Shown here piece after piece: positions 34,277 to 43,743 of a DNA stretch of 52,650 nucleotides. Numbering within the stretch: position 1 is the stretch's first letter; the number at the start of each line of letters is the position of its first letter. Below the pieces are notes generated by a model. That model was not told where the DNA came from and did not search any database. It saw nothing but the letters and a program-made list of their open reading frames with translations. The DNA comes from Methylobacterium longum (GTDB lineage Bacteria > Pseudomonadota > Alphaproteobacteria > Rhizobiales > Beijerinckiaceae). Location of the stretch: the NCBI RefSeq assembly GCF_022179385.1, contig NZ_BPQS01000035.1:1-52650 (forward strand), written 5' to 3'. Made by a program: the position numbers and the translations under genes.

Positions 34277-35146
34277 CTGGGGCGGACGCGCATCATCGGC
34301 ATCCACGGACTCGCCAACAAGCCGCCGCGCGACGAGAAGGCCGGCTGGTGGCGCACCGCGATCCGCGAGGGGCTGGATCGCAACCGCGGGTTACAGGTGG
34401 CGGAGGCGGACCTCGCCTTCACGTTCGTCTACTGGGCGGACCTCCGCTACCCGCAACCGCTCTCCGGCGACCGCAACCGCGAGCCGTATCGGCCCGATTA
34501 CGGCCTCGGCCCGTTCCCCTCCCCGGCGGGGGACCCCGGCCAAGCCGAGCCGACGCTCACCGACCGGATCTACCGCGGCGTCTCGTACCTGGAGGAGGCC
34601 GCCGGGCTGACCCCGGTGGACGACCTGATCCTGGAATACCGCCTCGATGATCTCTGGGGCTACTACGAGGACGCGGCGTTCCGGGCCTCCGCCCGGGAGC
34701 GCCTGCGCGTCGCCCTGGCCGAGGCCGCCGAGGACGACGTGCTCATCGCGGCGCACTCGATGGGCGGCCTCATCGCGTACGACGTGCTGCGCGCCGCCGA
34801 GGCGGACCGGACGCCCCTGCCCCGCTGCGCCCTGGTCACCCTCGGCTCGCCGCTGGGGCTCGCCGAGTTGAAGCTGAAGCTCGCCGACGAGCATGGCGGC
34901 CTCCGGGTGCCGGCCGCGCTGACCGCCTGGACCAACCTGATGGACCGCCAGGACATCGCCACGGTGGGCGACGACCTGGCGGTGCATTTCGCGCCGAACG
35001 CCGCCGGTCTGCGGGTGCGGGACGTGCCGGTGATCAACGCCTACCGGCGCCCGGACGGCACGGAGAACCGGCATAAGTCGTACGGCTACCTGCGGACCCC
35101 GGAATTCTCGAAGGCGGTGGCCGACTTTCTGGGCCTCGGGTCCTGA
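34277..35146 (+). CDS. Alpha/beta hydrolase (lipase-like), start unclear
   Basis: A serine hydrolase of about 289 residues. The body begins RTRIIGIHGLANKPPRDEKA, with an HG motif at the oxyanion side. The nucleophile elbow is AHSMGG in DDVLIAAHSMGGLIAYDVLR, and a late His lies in the GTENRHKSYGYL region. The first standard start (GTG 34397) would remove the HG strand. The frame is open back to 34190 with no ATG, GTG or TTG; CTG 34277 has GGGGAG 6 bases upstream and yields MGRTRIIGIHG, so I use it provisionally. Substrate unknown. Confidence 0.75.
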   Translation: MGRTRIIGIHGLANKPPRDEKAGWWRTAIREGLDRNRGLQVAEADLAFTFVYWADLRYPQPLSGDRNREPYRPDYGLGPFPSPAGDPGQAEPTLTDRIYRGVSYLEEAAGLTPVDDLILEYRLDDLWGYYEDAAFRASARERLRVALAEAAEDDVLIAAHSMGGLIAYDVLRAAEADRTPLPRCALVTLGSPLGLAELKLKLADEHGGLRVPAALTAWTNLMDRQDIATVGDDLAVHFAPNAAGLRVRDVPVINAYRRPDGTENRHKSYGYLRTPEFSKAVADFLGLGS

Positions 35147-35394
35147 GAAGCCCAGGAACGGGTGTCTCCGCGAGCGGAGCCATGCGTCGGGCCGCGCCCG
35201 CGGAGGCCGCGCCGGCCTGGGGGCGCCGCCGCGCCTGCGATGATGCGCGAGGCCGGCAGGTCTCTCCGAGGGCTGACACCCTTCAGCTGGGCCCGACACA
35301 GTTCAGGGCCTGTAACCGAGCCGGCTTCCTCGCCCCGTCACCGACACTAGTCTGAGGCCAGCAGGACCGCGCCGCGCAACCACGGGGACGCAAC

Positions 35395-37372
35395 ATGGTG
35401 GCGTTGAACCTGACGCAGAAGCTCGTCCAGGCGCGCCTCGCCGCGGGCGACCTCACCCCCGGCGGCGAGATCGCCCTCACGATCGACCAGACGCTCCTGC
35501 AGGACGTGCTCGGCGGCCCCGTCATGCTGAACCTGGAGGCGATGGGCGTCGAGCGCGTGAAGGTCGCGCTCGCGGCGCAGTACATCGACCACAACCTCGT
35601 GCAGAACGACCAGCTCAACGCCGACGAGCACAGGGTCCTGCGCTCGGCCTGCCGCCGCTTCGGCGTCTGGTACTCGCGGCCCGGCAACGGCATCAGCCAC
35701 CCCGTTCACATGCAGAGCTTCGGCAAGCCCGGCCAGACGCTGGTCGGCTCCGACAGCCATACCCCCGCGGCCGGCTCGCTCGGCATGCTGGCCCTCGGGG
35801 CCGGCGGCGTCGAGGTGGCGCTCGCCATGGCGGGCGAGCCCCTGCCGCTGCGCATGCCCCGGGTCTGGGGGGTGAAGCTCACCGGGACCCTGCCCGACTG
35901 GGTGAGCGCCAAGGACGTGATCCTGACGCTGCTGGGCCGCCACGGGGTCGAGGGCGGGGTCGGCCGGATCATCGGGTATTACGGCCCGGGCTTGGCGGGC
36001 CTGACCGCGATGGACCGGCGCGTCATCGCCAACATGGGCACCGAGATGGGCGCCACGACCAGCGTGTTCCCCTCCGACGCCGCCACCAAGGCGTTCCTGG
36101 AGGGGGTGGGACGCGGCGGCGACTGGACGTCCCTCGCGGCGGATGAGGGCTGCGCCGACGACGGCCACGCGGCGATCGACCGGTCCGTCCTCGTGCCGAT
36201 GATCGCCAAGCCGTCGAGCCCCGGCCACGTCGTGCCGGTCTCGGAGGTCGCCGGCACGGAGATCCACCAAGCCTATATCGGCTCCTCGGCCAAGCCGGGC
36301 TTTCGCGATTTCGCGGTTGCGGCGGCGATCGTGAAGGGTGGCACCGCCCACGACCGGGTGTCCTTCGACATCAATCCCTCGACCTGCGTCGTGCTGGAGA
36401 CCCTGATCCGAGACGGCCAGCTCTCCGACCTGATCCACGCCGGCGCCTGGGTCCACCAGGCCGGATGCAACGGCTGCATCGGCATGGGCCAAGCCCCCGC
36501 CTCGGGCCGGAACTCCCCGCGGACGGTGCCGCGCAACTTTCCCGGCCGCTCCGGCATCCGCGCGGACAGCGTGTTCCTGTGCCGCCCGGAGACGGCGGCG
36601 GCCTCGGCGCTCTCCGGAACCATCACCGACCCCCGCACCCTCGACATGCCCGACCCGCGGATCGCGCCGCCCGCGATGGTGCCGGGCAACACCACGATGC
36701 TGGTGGCGCCCCTGCCGGAGGCGGAGGCCCGCGCGGTCCGGCTGGAGAGATCGGAGAACATCACCACCCTGCCCGACCTCGGCATGCTCGGGCCCGGCAT
36801 CCGCGTGCCGGTCCTGCTCAGGACCGGCGACGACATCTCCACCGACGACATCATGCCGGCGGGCGCCCGGGTGATGCGCTACCGGCCGAACATCCCGAAG
36901 ACGAGCGAATTCACCGTCGAGCCGATCGACGACACCGACCCGAAGCGGGCGAGGCAGGGCGGCACGGAGCGTGCCGGCCACGCCATCGTCGGCGGCCTGA
37001 ACTACGGCCAGGGATCGAGCCGCGAGAACGCCGCGCTCGCCCCGCGCTACCTCGGCCTGGAGATGGTGCTGGCCAAGAGCTTCGCCCGGCTCCACGGGCA
37101 GAACCTCGTGAATTTCGGCGTCCTGCCGCTGACCTTCCAGGATCCGTCGGACTACGGCCGGCTGGAGATGGGCGCCACGGTGGAGATCGCTCGCGTCGTC
37201 GACGCGCTGGCGGCGGGCCGGGAGATCACCGCGACGGTCCCGCGCCGGCAAGGCGACGATCCGTCTGCGGCACGACCTGTCGCCGCGCCAGATCGGGATC
37301 CTGCTCGCCGGCGGGGTCATCAACGGGCTGCGGGGGCGCATCCAGGCCGAGCCGGCCCGCGCCGTCGCCTGA
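35395..37372 (+). CDS. Aconitase-family hydratase (Aquifex type), frameshifted near the C-terminus
   Basis: A protein of about 658 residues of the aconitase superfamily; it resembles the putative Aquifex-type aconitases, with all four domains in one chain. Visible motifs are VGSDSHTPAAGSLGMLALGA (117 on), QAGCNGCIGMG (356 on, C358 and C361) and NYGQGSSRENAAL in the swivel domain. After TATVP the original frame runs into nonsense, whereas a family-like end (KATIRLRHDLSPRQIGILLA to RAVA) continues in another frame to 37372. One extra base near 37239-37250 explains this. An MFS transporter follows. Confidence 0.85.
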
Positions 37373-37469
37373 TGGCCGAGGGACCGGTCGGACGGGCGGA
37401 CAGGGGGAGCGGCCGGCCGCAGGGACAACCGCGGAGGCCGCCAGCCGGCCCCGCCGCTGGGAGGATGGC

Positions 37470-38819
37470 ATGAGTTCGGGCGAGGCGGTGCTGCACGAGG
37501 ACGCGTCCGCGCCGTGGTACGCGGGCCTCACCCCGCGGCACTGGCGGATCCTCTGGGGCAGCTATCTCGGCTGGATCTTCGACGGCTACGAGGCGGTGGC
37601 CCTCGTCTACGCTCTGCGTCCGGCGCTCAACACCCTCCTCACCCCCGAGCAGGCCCAGGCGCCCGCCTTCTACGTCGGCGCGGCCATCGGCATCACGCTG
37701 CTCGGCTGGGGGCTCGGCGGGCTGCTGGGCGGGATCGCGGCCGACTACATCGGCCGCAAGCGCATGATGATGCTCTCGATCCTGGGCTACGCGGTCTTCA
37801 CGGGACTGACCGCCTTCGCGGGGAGCTTCACGCAGCTCGCGGTCCTGCGGTTCATCACCGGCCTCGCCATCGGCTCGGAATGGTCCACCGGCATCGCGCT
37901 GGTGGCCGAGACCTGGCCGAACCGGGCGCGGCCGAAGGGCTGCGGCTTCCTGCAATCGGGCTTCGGCGGCGGCGCGGTGCTCGCCGCCATCGTCTGGGCG
38001 GTGCTGGCGGCCACGAACCCGATGGGAGACCAGTCCTGGCGGATCATGTTCGCGCTGGGCGCCCTGCCGGCCTTCGTCTGCCTCTACCTGCGGCGGGCGC
38101 TGGAGGAATCCGAGCAGTGGATGCAGGCGCTGAAGGAACAGCGCTGGGCCGCCACCACGGAGGATGCGGGCCACGCCCCGCGGGCCGCGCAGCGCCCCTT
38201 CACCCTGGCGGAGATCTTCCGCGAGCCGGAGAGCCGGCGGCGGGTGCTGCTCGCCACCGCGATGTCCTTCGCCACCACGGTGGGCTGGTGGGCGGTCTCG
38301 TCCTGGCTGCCGGCCTATACGGAGGGGCTGGCCAGGGCCGCGGGCGAGCCGGCCGATGTCTGGGGCCCGCGCATGGGCATCATCTACAACCTCGGCGCGA
38401 TCACCGCCTACGTGGTCTCGGGCTTCGTGGCGGACGCGATCGGCCGCCGCGCCTTCCTGCTCGTGACCTATGTCGGTTGCATCGCCACGTCGCTCGCTTG
38501 CTACCTCTGGACCGGCGGGCTGGTGCCGTTCATGGGGCTCGCCTTCCTGAACGGGTTCTTCACCTTGGGCTTCGCCTTCTCGTGGATGGCGATCTACCTC
38601 GTGGAGCTGTTCACCCCGGCGGTCCGGGCGACCGCGGCGAGCACCGTGTTCAACGGCGCGCGGCTGATCGCCTGGATCTTCCCGATCATCGCCGGGCAGA
38701 TCGTCACCTCCTTCGGGGGCGTGGCCGCGGCGGCGCTGACGATGTCGAGCGTCTACGGGATCGGTCTCGTGGTGCCGTGGTTCATGCCGGAGACCGCGGG
38801 CAGGCCGCTGCCGGAGTGA
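37470..38819 (+). CDS. MFS transporter (metabolite:H+ symporter type)
   Basis: A 449-residue permease with 12 hydrophobic segments. The loop 2-3 signature GGIAADYIGRKRMMML is intact, and RFITGLAIGSEWSTGIALVA matches the SP/MHS-like organic-acid transporters. The loop 8-9 copy reads GFVADAIGRRAF. GAGGATGGC precedes ATG 37470. It lies 97 bases after the aconitase-like gene, so import of a tricarboxylate or related acid is a reasonable guess, not a demonstration. Confidence 0.9.
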   Translation: MSSGEAVLHEDASAPWYAGLTPRHWRILWGSYLGWIFDGYEAVALVYALRPALNTLLTPEQAQAPAFYVGAAIGITLLGWGLGGLLGGIAADYIGRKRMMMLSILGYAVFTGLTAFAGSFTQLAVLRFITGLAIGSEWSTGIALVAETWPNRARPKGCGFLQSGFGGGAVLAAIVWAVLAATNPMGDQSWRIMFALGALPAFVCLYLRRALEESEQWMQALKEQRWAATTEDAGHAPRAAQRPFTLAEIFREPESRRRVLLATAMSFATTVGWWAVSSWLPAYTEGLARAAGEPADVWGPRMGIIYNLGAITAYVVSGFVADAIGRRAFLLVTYVGCIATSLACYLWTGGLVPFMGLAFLNGFFTLGFAFSWMAIYLVELFTPAVRATAASTVFNGARLIAWIFPIIAGQIVTSFGGVAAAALTMSSVYGIGLVVPWFMPETAGRPLPE

Positions 38820-39137
38820 GCCGCCAGGACGCGGGACGCCGCGGGCAATCCGGTGCGCTGCCGGGCGCCGCTCGGGCGGCCACCTCTGCGCCCCGCCGTT
38901 CCGGGGCACCCCGAGCGGGCCCGGACGGCAGAGCCGCGGAGGCTGCGGGGCCGGCCCGGGCGGTGGCCCTGGATCCCGGGCGCCGCGGCCCCGGAACGAC
39001 GGCGGGATGACGGAGGCCGGAGAACCCATCACGACCGTGACCGGATCTTCGGGGGGCAGGGATGGGGCAGGGATGGGGCATCGAGACGTGACGTCTCCGC
39101 CACCCGGCCCCGCCCTCGGAGAGAAGGCGGGGTCGCC
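38820..39137. other. Convergent intergenic region
   Basis: No gene. It lies between the convergent MFS and trcR genes. It holds an 11-base direct repeat (GGGCAGGGATG) near 39056-39080 and the hairpin at 39108-39132. Confidence 0.35.
39108..39132 (-). terminator. Hairpin after trcR
   Basis: CCCCGCC, 11-base loop, GGCGGGG lies 6 bases beyond the trcR stop codon. There is no T tract, so it is at best a weak intrinsic terminator or an mRNA-stabilising hairpin. Confidence 0.4.
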
Positions 39138-39848
39138 TTACTCCTCGTCGTCCTCGTCCTGATGCCGGCCCTTGAGCTTGGCGAAGACCGAATCGGCGTC
39201 GATCCGCTCCTCGCGGCCGCCATGGGCGTCCTCGTGCGCGTGATCCGGCTCGTCGCGGGCCGTGGAGACCTCGGCCGGCAGCAGCGAGGCGCCGGACTCG
39301 GCCGCCACCGCGGCCGGGCGGTCGGCCGCCGCGCGCTGGACCTCGAAGTCGAGGTTGATCTGGGTGGTGAGCCCCAGCGTCACCGGGTCCATCGGCTGCA
39401 GCGAGCCCGAGTTCCAGTGGGTGCGCTCGCGGATCTGCTGGATCGTCGACTTGGTGGTGCCCACGAGCCGGATGATCTGCGAATCCTTCAGTTCGGGGTG
39501 ATTGCGCAGCAGCCACAGGATGGCGTTCGGCCGGTCCTGCCGGCGGGACAGCGGCGTGTAGCGCGGCCCCTTGGTGGTGCGCTTCACCTCGGGCAGCTTC
39601 ACCTTCGAGACCGCGGGCTTCAGCTTGTAGTGCGGCGCCTTCTGGGCCTTCTCGATCTCGTCGCGGGTGAGCTGGCCGGTGGAGACCGGGTCGAGCCCCT
39701 TGATGCCGGCCGCGACCTCGCCGTCGGCGATGCCCTTCACCTCCAGCGGGTGCAGCTTGCAGAAATCGGCGATCTGCTCGAAGGCCAGCGAGGTGTTCTC
39801 GACCAGCCAGACGGCGGTCGCCTTGGGCATCAGCGGACCCTGGGACAT
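39138..39848 (-). CDS. trcR: Cell-cycle transcriptional regulator TrcR (DUF1013)
   Basis: A 236-residue protein matching the DUF1013/TrcR family: MPKATAVWLVENTSLAFEQI, ADFCKLHPLEVKGIADGEVA, RRQDRPNAILWLLRNHPELK, DSQIIRLVGTTKSTIQQIRE, RTHWNSGSLQPMDPVTLGLT. TrcR was described in Caulobacter as an RNA-polymerase-associated cell-cycle regulator. The C-terminal 70 residues are acidic and variable. Start 39848 (MSQGPLMPK) or 39830 (MPKATAVW) are both possible. It stands alone. Confidence 0.92.
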   Translation of the reverse strand: MSQGPLMPKATAVWLVENTSLAFEQIADFCKLHPLEVKGIADGEVAAGIKGLDPVSTGQLTRDEIEKAQKAPHYKLKPAVSKVKLPEVKRTTKGPRYTPLSRRQDRPNAILWLLRNHPELKDSQIIRLVGTTKSTIQQIRERTHWNSGSLQPMDPVTLGLTTQINLDFEVQRAAADRPAAVAAESGASLLPAEVSTARDEPDHAHEDAHGGREERIDADSVFAKLKGRHQDEDDEE

Positions 39849-40133
39849 GCTTCTCGTGCTCCGGCCTGGCGGGACGGGGGCCGGGCATCGGGCCGCGGGC
39901 TCCGGATGACCGATCCGGATGTCCCGTCTCACGCTGTTGAATGGGGATGCCGCACTATAGGCCGGGGCCGGAGGGGGCGCAATCGCGGCTTCGGGCGTCG
40001 ACGCGGATTCTCCAGGTCCTGAAGATTCGGCGCCCCAAGGATACGGCGCAGCTTCGCGCCGTGCGCCCGGCCGACGCGCTCCCACGCCCGAACCGGACGC
40101 GGCCCGGGCCCCCGGCGACGGTCCGGTCGCCTG

Positions 40134-40820
40134 TCAGCGCGGCCGCACCCCGTCGAGGAACAGCCGCACCGCCGCCGCCCGCCGCCGCTCCTGCGTCTCC
40201 GGGTCCGTGGCGATGCCGTAGAGGATCGCCTGGGAGGACCGGCCGAGGACGAGGCTGAGGAACAGGTCGGCCGCGATCTCGGGATCGGCCGCCGCGATCC
40301 GCCCGCGCCGGGCGAAGGCCTCGATGAGCTGCGCCACGGCGCGCACGCCCCGCAGCCAGCCCTCCTCGTGGGCGAGGCGGGCGAGCTCCGGGAACTGCAG
40401 CGCCTGGGCGACGAGGTTGCGCTTGAGCATCGCGGCCCCCGGCGACTGCCCGTGGGCCAGCAGGGTGCGGCTCAGGTCGTGCAGGGCCGCCTCGACGTCG
40501 TCGGTCCCGACATCGGCCCCGGCGCGGGCCGCCTGCGCCTCCGCGGCGGCGGCGAGGGGCGCCAGCCACGCGGCGATCCGCTCGCGCAGGACCGCCTCGA
40601 ACAGGGCCCGCTTGTCGCGGTAGCGGGCGTAGACCGTCGGCTTGCTCATGCCGGCGGCCTCGGCCACCGCGTCGATGGAGGTGGCGTCGAAACCGCGCTC
40701 CATGAACAGGGCCGTCGCCACGGCGATCAGGTGCGCCTCGCGCCGGGTCGCCTCCGCGCGCGTGGGCCGCCCGCCCCGCCGCGGCCCGACCTCCGCCCCC
40801 TCGATCTCGGTCGCCGTCAC
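40134..40820 (-). CDS. TetR-family repressor of the efflux pair
   Basis: A 228-residue TetR regulator. The HTH domain is REAHLIAVATALFMERGFDA, TSIDAVAEAAGMSKPTVYAR and YRDKRALFEAVLRE; the C-terminal ligand domain (about 90-225) is of the AefR-like type. GTG 40820 is chosen because AAGGAGG lies 9-10 bases upstream. It is divergent from the emrAB-like genes, with a perfect operator between them (40858-40882), so it should repress them and itself. Confidence 0.93.
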   Translation of the reverse strand: MTATEIEGAEVGPRRGGRPTRAEATRREAHLIAVATALFMERGFDATSIDAVAEAAGMSKPTVYARYRDKRALFEAVLRERIAAWLAPLAAAAEAQAARAGADVGTDDVEAALHDLSRTLLAHGQSPGAAMLKRNLVAQALQFPELARLAHEEGWLRGVRAVAQLIEAFARRGRIAAADPEIAADLFLSLVLGRSSQAILYGIATDPETQERRRAAAVRLFLDGVRPR

Positions 40821-40857
40821 CCGCGATCCTCCTTGCCCGCCTTCGCCGTTCGTATTA

Positions 40858-40882
40858 TTAAAACGATACCGTACCGTTTTAA
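40858..40882. promoter_or_regulatory. TetR operator in the divergent efflux promoter
   Basis: TTAAAACG-N9-CGTTTTAA is a perfect inverted repeat with 8-base arms, in the only AT-rich patch between the two genes. It is 38 bases before the repressor start and 15 bases before the adaptor start, so it covers both promoters. Confidence 0.65.
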
Positions 40883-40897
40883 TATTGGCCAGACCCG

Positions 40898-42106
40898 ATG
40901 GACGCACGTCGCAGCGACCGCTTCAAGAGCGCCGAGCCGATCGCGGGCGGCGCAGCGCCATCCGGCGCACCGGCCGGTCCCGCGGCGAAGCCGCGTCGCG
41001 GCCGGGCGCGGATCGTCCTGCCCCTCGTCGGGCTCCTCGCGCTGGGGGGCGCCGGGAGCTACGGCTGGCACTGGTGGACGACCGGGCGCTTCCTCGAGAC
41101 CACCGACGACGCCTACCTTCAGTCCGACAAGGTCACGGTGGCGCCGCGCATCGCCGGCATCGTCGCGGAGGTGCGGGTCGGCGACAACCAGCCCGTCAAG
41201 GCCGGCGACGTGATCGCCCGCCTCGACGACCGCTCCTACCGGGTCCAGCTCAAGCAGGCCGAGGCCGAGGTCGACAAGGACAGGGCGCAGGTGCTGGGCG
41301 TCGCCGCGGCGATCATCCAGCAGCAGGCGCAGGTCGCGTCGTCGAAGGCCGACCTCGCCAATGCCGAGGCCGCGCTGACCTTCTCGCAGCAGGAATACAC
41401 CCGCTACCAGAACCTGCTGCAGACCGGCTCGGGCACGGTGCAGCGCCAGCAGCAGGCGGATGCCGACCTGCGCCAGCGCCACGCCGCCCGCGACAAGGCC
41501 GCCGCGTCGCTCGACGCCGCGCAGAAGCAGATCGACAGCCTGAAGGCGCTGGAGGCCAGCACCCGGGCGAGCCTCGCGGGGGCTTTGGCCAAGGTCGAGG
41601 GCGTGAGGCTCGACCTCAGCTACACCACCATCGTGGCGCCGATCGACGGGGTCGCCGGCGACCGGGCGCTCCGGATCGGGCAGGTCGTCTCCCCCGGCAC
41701 CGGGCTCCTGACCCTGGTGCCCATGGGCCGCGACATCTACCTCGTGGCGAACTTCAAGGAGACCCAGACCGGGCACATGGTCGAGGGCGCGCGCGTCACC
41801 TTCACGGTGGACGCGCTTAGCGACCATGACTTCGAGGGCCGGATCGAGAGCTTCTCCCCGGGCACGGGGTCGCAATTCGCCCTGCTGCCGCCCGAGAACG
41901 CCACCGGCAACTTCACCAAGGTGGTGCAGCGCGTGCCCGTGCGCGTCGCCCTCGACCCGTCGGATCCGCTCGTCGCCCGCCTGCGCCCCGGCCTGTCCGC
42001 GGAGGCGACGGTCCACACCCGGGATCCGGTGGAGCCGGTCGATCCGGCCCGGCGCGGACCCAAGCCCGCCCCGGTGGCCCTCGTCAGCGAGGCCCTGCCC
42101 CGGTGA
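40898..42106 (+). CDS. EmrA-like membrane-fusion protein
   Basis: A 402-residue HlyD-family adaptor for an MFS efflux pump. It has one membrane segment (IVLPLVGLLALGGAGSYGW), the EmrA signature TTDDAYLQSDKVTVAPRIAG, a coiled coil at about 110-225, and LSYTTIVAPIDGVAGDRALR with the late FKETQTGHMVEGARVTFTVD. The leader is very short and lacks a clear ribosome-binding site. Its stop overlaps the GTG of the permease gene (GTGA). It should connect EmrB to a TolC-type channel. Confidence 0.93.
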   Translation: MDARRSDRFKSAEPIAGGAAPSGAPAGPAAKPRRGRARIVLPLVGLLALGGAGSYGWHWWTTGRFLETTDDAYLQSDKVTVAPRIAGIVAEVRVGDNQPVKAGDVIARLDDRSYRVQLKQAEAEVDKDRAQVLGVAAAIIQQQAQVASSKADLANAEAALTFSQQEYTRYQNLLQTGSGTVQRQQQADADLRQRHAARDKAAASLDAAQKQIDSLKALEASTRASLAGALAKVEGVRLDLSYTTIVAPIDGVAGDRALRIGQVVSPGTGLLTLVPMGRDIYLVANFKETQTGHMVEGARVTFTVDALSDHDFEGRIESFSPGTGSQFALLPPENATGNFTKVVQRVPVRVALDPSDPLVARLRPGLSAEATVHTRDPVEPVDPARRGPKPAPVALVSEALPR

Positions 42107-43734
42107 GCGCCGCGATGAACGCCCCGGTGGACGCCCCGCTGAACGCCGCCACGGGCCCCGTTCCGGCCGTGGCCATGCCCATTCCCGACGCGAAGGCGAG
42201 CGCCCGGGACTGGCTCGCCGTGTTCGGCGCGATCCTCGGCGCCTTCACGGCCATCCTCGACATCCAGATCACCAACGCGTCGCTCGCCGATATCCAGGGA
42301 GCGCTCGGCGCCTCCACCGAGGAGGGGAGCTGGATCTCCACCGCCTACCTGATGGCCGAGATCATCGTGATCCCGCTCACCGGCTGGCTGTCCTCGGTGA
42401 TCGGCCTGCGCCGCTACCTCGCGGTGAACACGATCCTGTTCACCGCCTTCTCGCTCGCCTGCGCGCTGTCGACCACGCTCGCCCAGATGATCCTGTTCCG
42501 GGCCGGCCAGGGCTTCACCGGCGGCGTGCTGATCCCCACCGCCATCGTCATCGTGCGCACGCGGCTGCCGAAGAGCCAGCAGGCGATCGGCATCGCCATG
42601 TTCGGCCTCACCGCCACCTTCGCGCCCGCCATCGGCCCGACGGTCGGCGGCTGGCTCACCGACAACCTGTCCTGGCACTACATCTTCTACCTGAACCTGA
42701 TCTTCGGTCCGATCGCGGCCGCGATCCAGCTCGGCGCCTTCGAGACGGTGCCCGCGCGCTGGGGCGAGCTGCTCAAGGGCGACTGGATCGGCATCGGCCT
42801 GATGGCGACCGGGCTGCCGGCCCTGACCTACGTGCTGGAGGAAGGCCAGCGCAAGGACTGGTTCGGCTCCCCCATCATCGTCCAGGCCAGCCTCCTGGCC
42901 GCGGCCGGCATCACGGGCTTCATCGTCCGCGAGTTGATGGCCGAGCGGCCGTTCATCAACCTGGGGGTGCTGGCCAACCGCTCGGTCGGCGGCGCCTGCG
43001 TGCTGATGACCGTGCTGGGCGCGGTCTCGTACGGGTCGATCTACATCATCCCGGTCTACTGCGCGCAGATCCAGGGCTACAACGCCCAGCAGATCGGCTA
43101 CGTGGTGATGTGGTCGGGCCTGCCGCAGCTGCTGCTGTTCCCGATGATGCCGCTGATCATGCGCGCCGTGGACGCGCGGCTCCTCGTCGTCACCGGCACG
43201 CTGTTCTTCATCGCGAGCTGCTGGATCAATGTCGGCCTGACCCACGATGTCGGGGCCGACCAGCTGATCCTGCCGCAGATCCTGCGGGCCATCGGCCAGC
43301 CGCTGTTCACGATCCCGCTCTCGCAGCTCTCCACCGTGGGCCTCGGCCCGCGCGACACCGCCGACGCCTCGGCGTTGTCCAACATGATGCGCAACCTCGG
43401 CGGCTCGATCGGCATCGCGCTCCTGTCGACCATGATCGACCGGCGGGAGCACTTCCACTTCTCGATGCTGGCCGAGGCGATCACCGTCAACGCCACCCGC
43501 ACCCAGGACCGGCTCGCGGCGCTCGCCGCCGGGATGCACGCCCGCATCGCCGACCCGCTCGCCGCCAAGGGGATCGCGCTCGGCCAGCTCGCCGCCCAGG
43601 TCCGCCGCGAGGCCACCGTGATGGCCTACGCGGACGGGTTCTGGCTGGTGGGGATGAGCCTCGTGGCGAGCCTCGCCGTGGTGGCGATCCTCAAGAAGCC
43701 CCAGCGCGCCGCCGGACCCGTGGAGGCGCACTGA
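42103..43734 (+). CDS. EmrB/QacA-type MFS efflux permease (DHA2)
   Basis: A 543-residue drug:H+ antiporter with 14 membrane segments. Motif D1-like LDIQITNASLADIQGALGAS, AYLMAEIIVIPLTGWLSSVI, and motif C-like GLTATFAPAIGPTVGGWLTD are visible. It starts at GTG 42103, overlapping the emrA-like stop by 4 bases. With the TetR repressor it forms a standard inducible multidrug export module. Confidence 0.94.
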   Translation: MSAAMNAPVDAPLNAATGPVPAVAMPIPDAKASARDWLAVFGAILGAFTAILDIQITNASLADIQGALGASTEEGSWISTAYLMAEIIVIPLTGWLSSVIGLRRYLAVNTILFTAFSLACALSTTLAQMILFRAGQGFTGGVLIPTAIVIVRTRLPKSQQAIGIAMFGLTATFAPAIGPTVGGWLTDNLSWHYIFYLNLIFGPIAAAIQLGAFETVPARWGELLKGDWIGIGLMATGLPALTYVLEEGQRKDWFGSPIIVQASLLAAAGITGFIVRELMAERPFINLGVLANRSVGGACVLMTVLGAVSYGSIYIIPVYCAQIQGYNAQQIGYVVMWSGLPQLLLFPMMPLIMRAVDARLLVVTGTLFFIASCWINVGLTHDVGADQLILPQILRAIGQPLFTIPLSQLSTVGLGPRDTADASALSNMMRNLGGSIGIALLSTMIDRREHFHFSMLAEAITVNATRTQDRLAALAAGMHARIADPLAAKGIALGQLAAQVRREATVMAYADGFWLVGMSLVASLAVVAILKKPQRAAGPVEAH

Positions 43735-43743
43735 CCGACCGCC

